Source of the DNA: DASPJR01 sp035628505
Lineage (GTDB): Bacteria; Planctomycetota; SZUA-567; H5-PLA8
Assembly (NCBI GenBank): GCA_035628505.1
Contig: DASPJR010000126.1
Span: 1-23,390, forward strand
Reading direction: 5' to 3'
DNA length: 23,390 bases
In this document: positions 5,713 through 12,246 of the stretch, one piece after another
Layout: the number at the start of each line of letters is the position of its first letter
Numbering within the stretch: position 1 is the first letter of the stretch
The notes under the pieces: model-generated
Seen by the model: only the letters and a program-made list of their open reading frames with translations
Told to the model about the DNA's origin: nothing
Databases searched by the model: none
Program-made: the position numbers and the translations under genes

Positions 5713-7560
5713 TTAAAGCCAATAGCGGGATTGATATGCGATCGATTCGGCCAGCGCCTCATTCCACGGACGCGACTCGTGAAACTGCAGCGTCACTTCG
5801 CGGCAGCGACGGATATCGGCCAGGATCTGATTTCGCAGGGCGCGCGCGAAAGGGGTGTCGAGCAGAAAAACGCCGGCTTCCAGATTGTGCTTAAGACTGC
5901 GGTGATCGAGATTGTACGAGCTGACCACCGACCAGACATCGTCGATCACTGCTGCTTTGGAATGAAGCATCGCTACAGGGTATTCAAACAGCCTCACGCC
6001 GCTGGTTAGCAGATCCCCGTATAACGCTCGCGAGGCCAGCGCCGCCAGATGGACGTCACTGTACATGGCTACGACTACGCCAACTTTTACGCCGCGTTTA
6101 ACAGCGTTACGCAGAGCGCGGCGGATGCCGCGATCCGGAATGAAGTAGGCGTTTTCAATCAGAATGTAGTGCCGGGCTTCACGAATAGCGTGCATATAGG
6201 CATGGCGTACACGCACACGCTGCAGAAACTCCTTGTTGCTGAGAATCTGCACCGGCACATCAGTGCTCGTTGGTTCAGGTTTGAAGGGAATCTCCGGATG
6301 AAAACTGGCCGCCTCCGCTTCATCAGCCTGGGAATTCTTGATCACTTCCTTGATGCCTTCAGCCAGATGCGGCGCCGGCAAGTGCGGATCAGGCCGCTCC
6401 TCGTGAAGCGAAAACTTCTGCGAGCGGGCCCACGTATGGTTCAGCAGTTCGAGCAGCTGCCGGGCAGGCGCGCTTCCATCCAGACGCACATGCGTGTCGC
6501 GCCAGCCTCCCCCGCCGTTCTCGCGCGCCGCGTATTCGTCACCAATGTTGAGCCCGCCGGTAAAGGCGATCTTGCGGTCGATGATCAGGATTTTGCGGTG
6601 GTTGCGCCGGTTCATCGGACCCAGGCCCAGCTTCCAGAGCATGTTCAGCGGACGGTAAACGGCCACCTGGACGCCTGCATCCAGCAGCGGCTCGATGTAG
6701 TCCATTGGCACGCCCAGTCCGCCCACGCCATCGTAAGCCAGGCGCACATTGACCCCGCGGCGCGCTGCGGCTTTGAGCGCCTTGGCAAAGCGCCTTCCGG
6801 TGCGATCGGCGCGAAGGATGTACGTTTCCAGATCCACTGAATGCTCGGCATTTTCTATACAGCGCAGCATCTCCGGATAGGCCTGCCGTCCATCGACCAG
6901 CAGCAGAACAGAGTCGGCCTGGACGTAGGTTTCCCGTCGCACGGCGTAGCGCAGCAGCGCCCCGGCATGGCCGTTTTCAGGCAGAGTCACGTCGGCGATT
7001 TCAAGTTTTCCCCTCGGCGGCCGCAGCCCAATGCCGCGCAGCGCCCGCATGCGCAGCCGCCTTGCCTGGAGGTAGGCAATCAGGATAAGCGATACCGGAT
7101 ACGCCAAGGCGGCCATGAAAGTACCGGTAATCACCACGCCCACTGCCATCGGTCCCAGCGCTTCCATTCCCAGGCCGGCCAGGGCACTGCCGAGCTGCTG
7201 CATGGAGCCGTAAGGGTCGCTCCAGTTCCAGGCCTCGCCGGCCCTGCGCAGAGCCTGGATGGCCAGTTCAACATCGCCGGCGCGGCCAGGCCAGAGCTTC
7301 ACTCCGATCCAGTATTGCAGGTAGGCCAGCGGCACCATCGTGCCGGGGTTTGAGAGAAACTGAGGCATTACAGCGACGGCTTTGTTGCCCCTGGCAATCC
7401 AGGCCATGGCCACACTGAGAAGAATCTGCAGACCGGGGAGCGGAAAGGCAGCGGCGAAAAAGCCGGCGGCGATGCCGCGCGCAACGCGTTCGGGCGGGTC
7501 GTCGCGGTTCACCAGCTTTCTCAGCAGGCGGCGCATGCGTATGCGGGATCTATAGAGCAT
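5713..7560 (-). CDS. DUF2062-phospholipase D fusion, cardiolipin-synthase-like
   Basis: A 615-residue membrane enzyme in two parts. Residues about 10-175 match DUF2062: an amphipathic start, IAAGFFAAAFPLPGLQ (30-45), a conserved NPGTMVPLAY (71-80) and a final helix pair. Residues about 205-615 are a PLD-superfamily transferase with two HKD motifs, His321-Lys323-Asp328 followed by GGLNIGDEY, and His533-Lys535-Asp540 followed by SSYNLDHRS. This is the pattern of bacterial cardiolipin synthases (ClsA/B type), which join phosphatidyl groups to make cardiolipin in the inner membrane. A related phosphodiester activity is possible. The ATG at 7560 has no clear ribosome binding site; 7536 is an alternative. 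Neighbours are stress-type envelope genes. Confidence 0.9.
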   Translation of the reverse strand: MLYRSRIRMRRLLRKLVNRDDPPERVARGIAAGFFAAAFPLPGLQILLSVAMAWIARGNKAVAVMPQFLSNPGTMVPLAYLQYWIGVKLWPGRAGDVELAIQALRRAGEAWNWSDPYGSMQQLGSALAGLGMEALGPMAVGVVITGTFMAALAYPVSLILIAYLQARRLRMRALRGIGLRPPRGKLEIADVTLPENGHAGALLRYAVRRETYVQADSVLLLVDGRQAYPEMLRCIENAEHSVDLETYILRADRTGRRFAKALKAAARRGVNVRLAYDGVGGLGVPMDYIEPLLDAGVQVAVYRPLNMLWKLGLGPMNRRNHRKILIIDRKIAFTGGLNIGDEYAARENGGGGWRDTHVRLDGSAPARQLLELLNHTWARSQKFSLHEERPDPHLPAPHLAEGIKEVIKNSQADEAEAASFHPEIPFKPEPTSTDVPVQILSNKEFLQRVRVRHAYMHAIREARHYILIENAYFIPDRGIRRALRNAVKRGVKVGVVVAMYSDVHLAALASRALYGDLLTSGVRLFEYPVAMLHSKAAVIDDVWSVVSSYNLDHRSLKHNLEAGVFLLDTPFARALRNQILADIRRCREVTLQFHESRPWNEALAESIAYQSRYWL

Positions 7561-8006
7561 GGTGAAATCGTGTGCCCTGCTTACTCAAAGTTTGGCAAAA
7601 AATCAGCAGTTGGCGTGGAATCCTTTCCAGATTGCAGACGCTCACGCGGCCGGTCACCACCTTCGGCCAGATCGTTCGCGCCAAAGGTCAAGCAGCTCCG
7701 AAACCCCTGCGCGCTGCACCTTTCAGTGCTGCACATGCCCTGGGCGGGCTGCTGCTCAACGCGCTGGCTGTGGCCAACGCGAAGATTGTTCCCGCCGCTA
7801 CTAATCTGGCAAGAGACTTGCCGTGCCCCTTTCGAAATAAAAGACGCGCCGTTCAGCATAGCCATTAGGACCGCAAATCAGACGCATCGAATGCAGGGTC
7901 CGCGCCAGATCTAGCGTGGCCGAATCGATTGTCGGTGGCAAGCGCAATGCTGGAAAACCGTGGGGTTTCCAGACAGTCAGGTCGGCCAACCAGGAGAGCT
8001 TTAGGC
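7561..8006. other. Divergent intergenic region without a supported gene
   Basis: 446 bp between the PLD gene (minus) and the DUF892 gene (plus). Several frames of 60-115 codons are open on both strands, but they overlap each other, lack ribosome binding sites and give no family-like peptide. The right end carries the leader hairpin at 7951-7971. Promoters for both flanking genes must be here, but no clear -35/-10 pair stands out. Confidence 0.5.
7951..7971 (+). promoter_or_regulatory. Leader hairpin before the DUF892 gene
   Basis: TGGAAAACC-GTG-GGGTTTCCA forms a stem of 8 of 9 pairs with a 3-nt loop, 35 nt before the start codon and 20 nt before the AGGAG site. It could be a leader structure affecting translation or stability. 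It does not match a riboswitch class that I can recognise. Confidence 0.35.
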
Positions 8007-8582
8007 ATGAGTATGGAAAGTGCGCACGAGATGTTCATTCATGAGCTGGGAGACGTTCGCGACGCGGAGATGAAATTGGTCTCCCAGCTTCAGAAGATGG
8101 CAAAGAAAGTCAGCGACGAGACGCTGCGGCAGTTGTTTGAACAGCACCGCGAAGAGACCGAAGGCCAGATCGAACGGCTCGAGCAGATCTACGAGGAACT
8201 GGAAGAAAAGCCCAAGCGCCAGCCCTGCAAAGGAATGAGCGGGCTGATCGACGAGTTCCAGACGTTTGTCAAAGAGGAAAAACCCGAGGACGAACTGCTG
8301 GACGTCTACGCCTGCAGCGCCGCAATCAAGGTCGAACATTACGAAATATCCTCTTACGAAAGCCTCATCTCCATGGCCCATAAGCTGGGACTGGAAGAAG
8401 CGGCCAAGCTGCTTGAGCAAACCCTCGAAGAAGAAAAGAACACCCTCCAGAAGCTTCAGGAAGCTGGCCAGGAACTGTTGGCCCAGCTGCCGGTCGAAGA
8501 GGAAATGATGGAAGAAGGCGAGGAGGAAGAGGAAGAAGAGGAAGAAGAAGTCGCCACGCCGCGCAAGGGCCGCAAGTCGTAA
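8007..8582 (+). CDS. YciF-like DUF892 ferritin-fold protein with acidic tail
   Basis: A 191-residue protein. Residues about 4-165 form the four-helix DUF892 (YciE/YciF) fold: HELGDVRDAE (12-21) in helix 1, EQHREETEGQIERLEQ in helix 2, IKVEHYEISSYE in helix 3 and LEQTLEEEKNTL in helix 4, with Glu/His residues in the places that form the di-iron-type site in ferritin-like proteins. YciF-type proteins are stress-induced in enterobacteria; the reaction is unknown. The tail (about 165-191) holds a run of glutamates and then a basic TPRKGRKS end. The start at ATG 8007 has AGGAG 10 nt upstream. It is a single-gene unit closed by a strong terminator and is divergent from the PLD cluster. Confidence 0.88.
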   Translation: MSMESAHEMFIHELGDVRDAEMKLVSQLQKMAKKVSDETLRQLFEQHREETEGQIERLEQIYEELEEKPKRQPCKGMSGLIDEFQTFVKEEKPEDELLDVYACSAAIKVEHYEISSYESLISMAHKLGLEEAAKLLEQTLEEEKNTLQKLQEAGQELLAQLPVEEEMMEEGEEEEEEEEEEVATPRKGRKS

Positions 8583-8649
8583 TCTGAAGGTTAAAAGAAC
8601 TTATGCGTCGCCGTGCAGAACCGACACTGCCCGGTGAGCACCTGAAGAC

Positions 8650-8686
8650 GACAGGCTGCAGGAATGCAGCCTGTCTTCCTTTTTTT
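8650..8686 (+). terminator. Strong intrinsic terminator after the DUF892 gene
   Basis: GACAGGCTGCA (8650-8660), GGAA loop, TGCAGCCTGTC (8665-8675): a perfect 11-bp stem followed by TTCC and a run of seven or more T. It ends the DUF892 transcript and separates it from the reductase gene. Confidence 0.95.
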
Positions 8687-8756
8687 AGCGCCTCTGCTTT
8701 GCCCTCGGGAGTGCCATTTGCCTCACTTTGACTAGAGGCTACGGAAGCTACGCACA

Positions 8757-9806
8757 ATGACGCGAAAACGCAGGCACGCGAATAAACCTTCAAAGAATGG
8801 CGCCCTGACGCGCCGGGAATTCCTCGCGGGCGCCGGCATCAGCACACTGGCCGCCGCGATCACCGCAGGCCGCCGTTCACGCGCCGGAGAAGCGCCGCCG
8901 CGGGGGCAGATCGAGTACCGGACCCTTGGCCGCACTGGTGAGCGCGTCTCCATGGTCGGCCTGGGGGGCTGGCATCTGGGCATCCAGCAGGATGAAAACG
9001 ACAGCATTCACATCATTCGCCATGCGGTCGATAATGGCATTAATTTTCTCGACAACTGCTGGGACTATAACGAAGGAAAAAGCGAAGAACGCATGGGCAA
9101 AGCGCTGCGGGACGGATACCGCAAGCGAGTGTTCCTGATGACCAAGATCGACGGGCAGACACGCCAATCCGCCGAAGCACAGCTGCACGAATCACTCCGC
9201 CGCCTGCAAACGGACATGATCGATCTGGTGCAGATCCACGAAGCGATCCGCATGAGCGATCCGGAAAAAGTTTTTGCGCCGGGCGGCAGCGTCGAGGCAC
9301 TCATTGCAGCGCAGAAAGCCGGCAAGATCCGCTTCATCGGCTTTACCGGCCACAAGAGTCCCGACATTCACCTGAAGATGCTTGAGTTTGCCGCGAAGAA
9401 CAACTTCCGCTTTGACGCGGTGCAATTGCCACTGAACGTCATGGACGCTCACTTCGACAGCTTTGAGAAGAAAGTTCTGCCCGTGCTCGTGCGCGATGAA
9501 ATTGGCGTGCTCGGCATGAAGCCGCTGGGCAACCCGCACATCCTGCGCAGCAATACCGCCAGTGCTGTCGAATGCCTGCACTACGCGATGAACCTGCCGA
9601 CAAGTGTCGTGATCACCGGCTGCGATTCGATGGCTATTCTTGAACAGGCGCTGAACGCCGCGCGCACCTTCAAGCCGCTGGATGCAGCGACGGTCGCGGC
9701 GCTGTTTGAGAAGACCCGCGTGGCCGCGCAACGCGGCGAGTTTGAAAAATACAAGACCACGGGCATTTTCGACGGTACCAATCAGCACCCGGAATGGCTC
9801 GGCTGA
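8757..9806 (+). CDS. Tat-exported aldo/keto reductase
   Basis: A 349-residue NAD(P)H-dependent oxidoreductase predicted to be exported folded. The N-terminus has a twin-arginine signal, LTRREFLAGAG with Arg19-Arg20, a hydrophobic stretch and a break near residue 44. The rest is an aldo/keto reductase TIM barrel: start RTLGRTGERVSMVGLGGW, catalytic Asp99 and Tyr104 in DNCWDY, Lys130 in MTK, and His161 in QIHEA; GFTGH at about 196-200 follows. No C-terminal iron-sulfur cysteines are seen. The substrate is unknown. The ATG at 8757 has only a weak site (GGAAG) upstream. It stands between a terminator and the TPR gene and is probably transcribed alone. Confidence 0.92.
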   Translation: MTRKRRHANKPSKNGALTRREFLAGAGISTLAAAITAGRRSRAGEAPPRGQIEYRTLGRTGERVSMVGLGGWHLGIQQDENDSIHIIRHAVDNGINFLDNCWDYNEGKSEERMGKALRDGYRKRVFLMTKIDGQTRQSAEAQLHESLRRLQTDMIDLVQIHEAIRMSDPEKVFAPGGSVEALIAAQKAGKIRFIGFTGHKSPDIHLKMLEFAAKNNFRFDAVQLPLNVMDAHFDSFEKKVLPVLVRDEIGVLGMKPLGNPHILRSNTASAVECLHYAMNLPTSVVITGCDSMAILEQALNAARTFKPLDAATVAALFEKTRVAAQRGEFEKYKTTGIFDGTNQHPEWLG

Positions 9807-9917
9807 AGTACCGCTGAGCCCGTATAAATAGCGTTCACCCTCTCGGCAGTTCCCTGGCTCTCGGGCGAAAAATGCGCGTGTTTCACAAAAACGCACTTTC
9901 CCGAAAATCGGGGTATT

Positions 9918-9926
9918 TGCTATCAT
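9918..9926 (+). promoter_or_regulatory. Possible extended -10 promoter for the TPR gene
   Basis: TGC-TATCAT fits an extended -10 box (TGnTATAAT). TTTCCC at 9897-9902 is a weak -35 at 18 nt spacing. A small hairpin, CCCGA-AAA-TCGGG (9900-9912), lies between the two boxes and could be an operator. Confidence 0.35.
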
Positions 9927-9994
9927 GCGCTTAAGTTCCGCTGGCAAGCAGGCTGAAGCATCCGCAACGATCGATTCCCGGGAGACTGCATCGA

Positions 9995-11182
9995 ATGGCA
10001 ATCCGCGCGCGTAAACTCGTTAAAAAGCAGGAAGACATCCAGCGTAACGGTATCTTCATGGGAACAGCCCAGGCCGGTCCGGCTCGTCCTAAGCGCGCTC
10101 ACGCGCTCGCCGAGGAACTCCTGGCTCGCGGCTGCGTGTACATTCAGAAGCAGGTCTGGGATGAGGCCGCCCGCGAATTCCGCAAGGCTCTGAAGATGGA
10201 GCCCGACTACGCCGAAGCATACAACAATCTCGGTCTCTGCATGCTCTACGCCAACAAGCCGGCTGAAGCGATCGAGAGCTTTGAAATGGCGCTCGAGCTC
10301 TTCCCCGCCTGGGCCATCGCAGAAGCCAACCTGGGCCTCGCGTACCAGCGCACCAACAAGAACGAAGACGCGATCGCCTGCTACGAAAAGTCGCTGCTGA
10401 AGAATCGCAAGCAGCCTTCCGTTTTCCTGGCCCTCGGCGATGCCTACGCTTCGCTCGGCCGTATCGATAAGGCGCTTGAAGCGTACGATAATGCCATCTC
10501 GCTCGCGCCGAAGTACGACATGGCCTATTACCGCATCGGCATGCTGCAGGCGCGGCGCAACAAGATCGACGAAGCCGAGCAGGCGCTCTCAAAGGCAGTG
10601 GAACTGGAACCGGACAACGTCGAGGCCATCGCGGTGCTCGGCGCGATTTCCGCGCGCAAAGGCAACCTGAATGCCGCACGCGATTACTTCTCTCAGGTGA
10701 TGGAACTCGAGAAAGTTCCCGCGCCGGCCGTGCGCGGCATGAACCGCCTGCATGTGTTCCGCAAGGGCCTGCGCAACGCTTTCAACGAATGGAAAGCGGG
10801 CATGCCCGAGACTCAGCCGCTGGCGCAGTGTTACTACCAGCTGGGCCTGGCGCAGCTGAACGCCGGCAACCAGATGGAAGCCAAGGACGCCTTCCAGAGG
10901 GCCGCTGACCTTGATCCCAACTGGCCGCTGCCGCCGATCTGGTTCGGCTTCTTCGCCGCGCTGGACGGCGACGCCACTTCCGCGCGCAAATACTGGGAAG
11001 GCGCGCTCAAGCTCGAGCCGGATAATGCGCTGCTGCGCGAGCAGCTTGGCTACCTGGCTATTGCGATGGGCCTGCAGAAGGAAGCGGAGACGCATTTCCA
11101 GCAGGCACTGAAGCTCGGCCGCGACATCCCGCAGGAAGACATGCAGCCCGACGCCGGCAGCCGCGTACAGAAAGCGGTTTAA
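9995..11182 (+). CDS. Tetratricopeptide repeat protein (nine TPR units)
   Basis: A 395-residue protein without signal peptide or membrane segment, so probably cytoplasmic. After a basic N-terminus (1-35) there are six tandem 34-residue TPR units (about 44-245), for example AEAYNNLGLCMLYANKPAEA and PSVFLALGDAYASLGRIDKA, each with the W/L-G-Y-A-P pattern. A linker of about 35 residues (MNRLHVFRKGLRNAFNEW) separates them from three more units (about 280-385). TPR arrays bind partner proteins; no enzyme domain is present and the partner is unknown. GGGAG lies 10 nt before the ATG; Met22 (10058) is a possible later start. A palindrome at 11192-11276 ends the unit. Confidence 0.9.
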   Translation: MAIRARKLVKKQEDIQRNGIFMGTAQAGPARPKRAHALAEELLARGCVYIQKQVWDEAAREFRKALKMEPDYAEAYNNLGLCMLYANKPAEAIESFEMALELFPAWAIAEANLGLAYQRTNKNEDAIACYEKSLLKNRKQPSVFLALGDAYASLGRIDKALEAYDNAISLAPKYDMAYYRIGMLQARRNKIDEAEQALSKAVELEPDNVEAIAVLGAISARKGNLNAARDYFSQVMELEKVPAPAVRGMNRLHVFRKGLRNAFNEWKAGMPETQPLAQCYYQLGLAQLNAGNQMEAKDAFQRAADLDPNWPLPPIWFGFFAALDGDATSARKYWEGALKLEPDNALLREQLGYLAIAMGLQKEAETHFQQALKLGRDIPQEDMQPDAGSRVQKAV

Positions 11183-11191
11183 TAAGACCGA

Positions 11192-11276
11192 TTAACGCAA
11201 AGAGCGCCAAGGTCGCCACGAACGCCAAGCTTTTTTCTCTTGGCGCCCTTGGCGTACTTGGCGCTCTTGGCGTTAA
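11192..11276. repeat. GCGCCAAG/CTTGGCGC long palindrome
   Basis: Two 38-nt arms, 11192-11229 and 11239-11276, match at 32 of 38 positions in reverse complement, with a 9-nt CTTTTTTCT loop region. The arms consist of repeated CGCCAAG units and begin and end with TTAACGC/GCGTTAA. It lies 10 nt after the TPR stop and before the next operon, so it may end transcription, although the T-run is in the loop. The unit looks like a dispersed intergenic palindrome. Confidence 0.88.
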
Positions 11277-11289
11277 AAATAACGTTCGT

Positions 11290-11317
11290 TTGATCCTTTC
11301 GAATTGGCCGTTTAAAA
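11290..11317 (+). promoter_or_regulatory. Possible sigma-70 promoter of the 11347-18205 gene run
   Basis: TTGATC (11290-11295), 16-nt spacer, TTAAAA (11312-11317), 30 nt before the ATG of the metallo-beta-lactamase-fold gene. The boxes are approximate matches. The position directly after the palindrome and before a closely spaced gene run makes it plausible. Confidence 0.3.
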
Positions 11318-11346
11318 CAGGTGGCGACGGCTTAAGATGCGCGGCC

Positions 11347-12231
11347 ATGAGCGTTCAATTCTGTGTGCTGGGATCGGGGTCGGAAGGAAATGCTGCGCTG
11401 CTGATGACGCCAGCAGTGCATGTCCTTATCGACGCCGGATTCTTCCCCGATGAACTGTCGCAGCGCATGGACGGAACGGGGGCGACCTGGCAGACGCTCG
11501 ACGCCGTGATTCTCACGCACACGCATGGCGACCACCTGAAAAAGAAGTGCCTTACCTACTGCATCCAGCACGACGTCAAATTCATCTGCCACGCGCATCA
11601 TGCCGAGCAGCTTTCGGGTGGGCGGTATTTCAAGAAAATGCGCGAGCGCGGGCTGCTGCAGACGTATGACGACAACGGCCCGTTTGAAATCTGGCCGGCG
11701 CCCGTGCTGGACGAAAGCGGGGCCGAACGCTGCTGCGCGCTCCGCTTCTTCCCCGTGGCGCTCTCGCACGACTGCAAACCGACCTTCGGTTTCCGCATCG
11801 AGGCGCGCTACAGCAGTCCTGAAACGCCCGGCGACATCCGCTGGTTCAAGCTCGGTTACTTCGCCGACCTGGGACACTGCTGCGAAGTCGTTACGCAGCA
11901 CATGATCGATCTGGATCTGCTCGCGCTGGAATTCAATCACGACGAAGAAATGGAGCGCAATAGCGGGCGCCATCCCAGCCTTATCCAGCGAGTTCTCGGC
12001 AAGGAAGGCCACCTGTCGAACTCGCAAGCGGCCGACGTGTTCCGGCGCGTGCTTGAGACCGCCACCAATGGCGGGCCGAAACTTCTGGTGCAAATGCATC
12101 TAAGCAGAGACTGCAATCGCGCGGAATTGGCGTATAATGCAGCACAGGAAGTCGTGTTACTCACAGGAGCGCACACCAGGGTTTACTCCACGCGTCAGGA
12201 TCGCCGCGGCACCGTTCATTGCCTGCCCTGA
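11347..12231 (+). CDS. YycJ/WalJ-type metallo-beta-lactamase-fold protein
   Basis: A 294-residue cytoplasmic metallo-hydrolase. The start VQFCVLGSGSEGNA (3-16) is typical of the YycJ/WalJ group, and THTHGDH (57-63) is the metal-binding HxHxDH motif. Further ligands probably include the His of VALSHD, Asp of FADLGH and His in EFNHDE. Family members are thought to act as 5'-3' exonucleases or in nucleic-acid metabolism; this assignment is by resemblance only. The frame is open to 11290, but the family begins with the VQFCVLGSGS strand, so I use the ATG at 11347, which has a weak ribosome binding site. The gene is 15 nt from the NHL gene, so they are probably co-transcribed. Confidence 0.85.
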   Translation: MSVQFCVLGSGSEGNAALLMTPAVHVLIDAGFFPDELSQRMDGTGATWQTLDAVILTHTHGDHLKKKCLTYCIQHDVKFICHAHHAEQLSGGRYFKKMRERGLLQTYDDNGPFEIWPAPVLDESGAERCCALRFFPVALSHDCKPTFGFRIEARYSSPETPGDIRWFKLGYFADLGHCCEVVTQHMIDLDLLALEFNHDEEMERNSGRHPSLIQRVLGKEGHLSNSQAADVFRRVLETATNGGPKLLVQMHLSRDCNRAELAYNAAQEVVLLTGAHTRVYSTRQDRRGTVHCLP

Positions 12232-12246
12232 CAGAAAAGGAACGCG

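Noticed and set aside
7559..7914. Three overlapping open frames of 81-114 codons in the PLD-DUF892 gap
   Set aside because: They lack ribosome binding sites, compete with each other and have compositions unlike a protein family.
7930..8006. A riboswitch before the DUF892 gene
   Set aside because: Only one simple hairpin is visible; no conserved core of a known riboswitch class can be seen.
11192..11276. CRISPR array, suggested by the repeated CGCCAAG words
   Set aside because: The words are short, irregular and in inverted order; no spacers of constant length and no cas genes exist.
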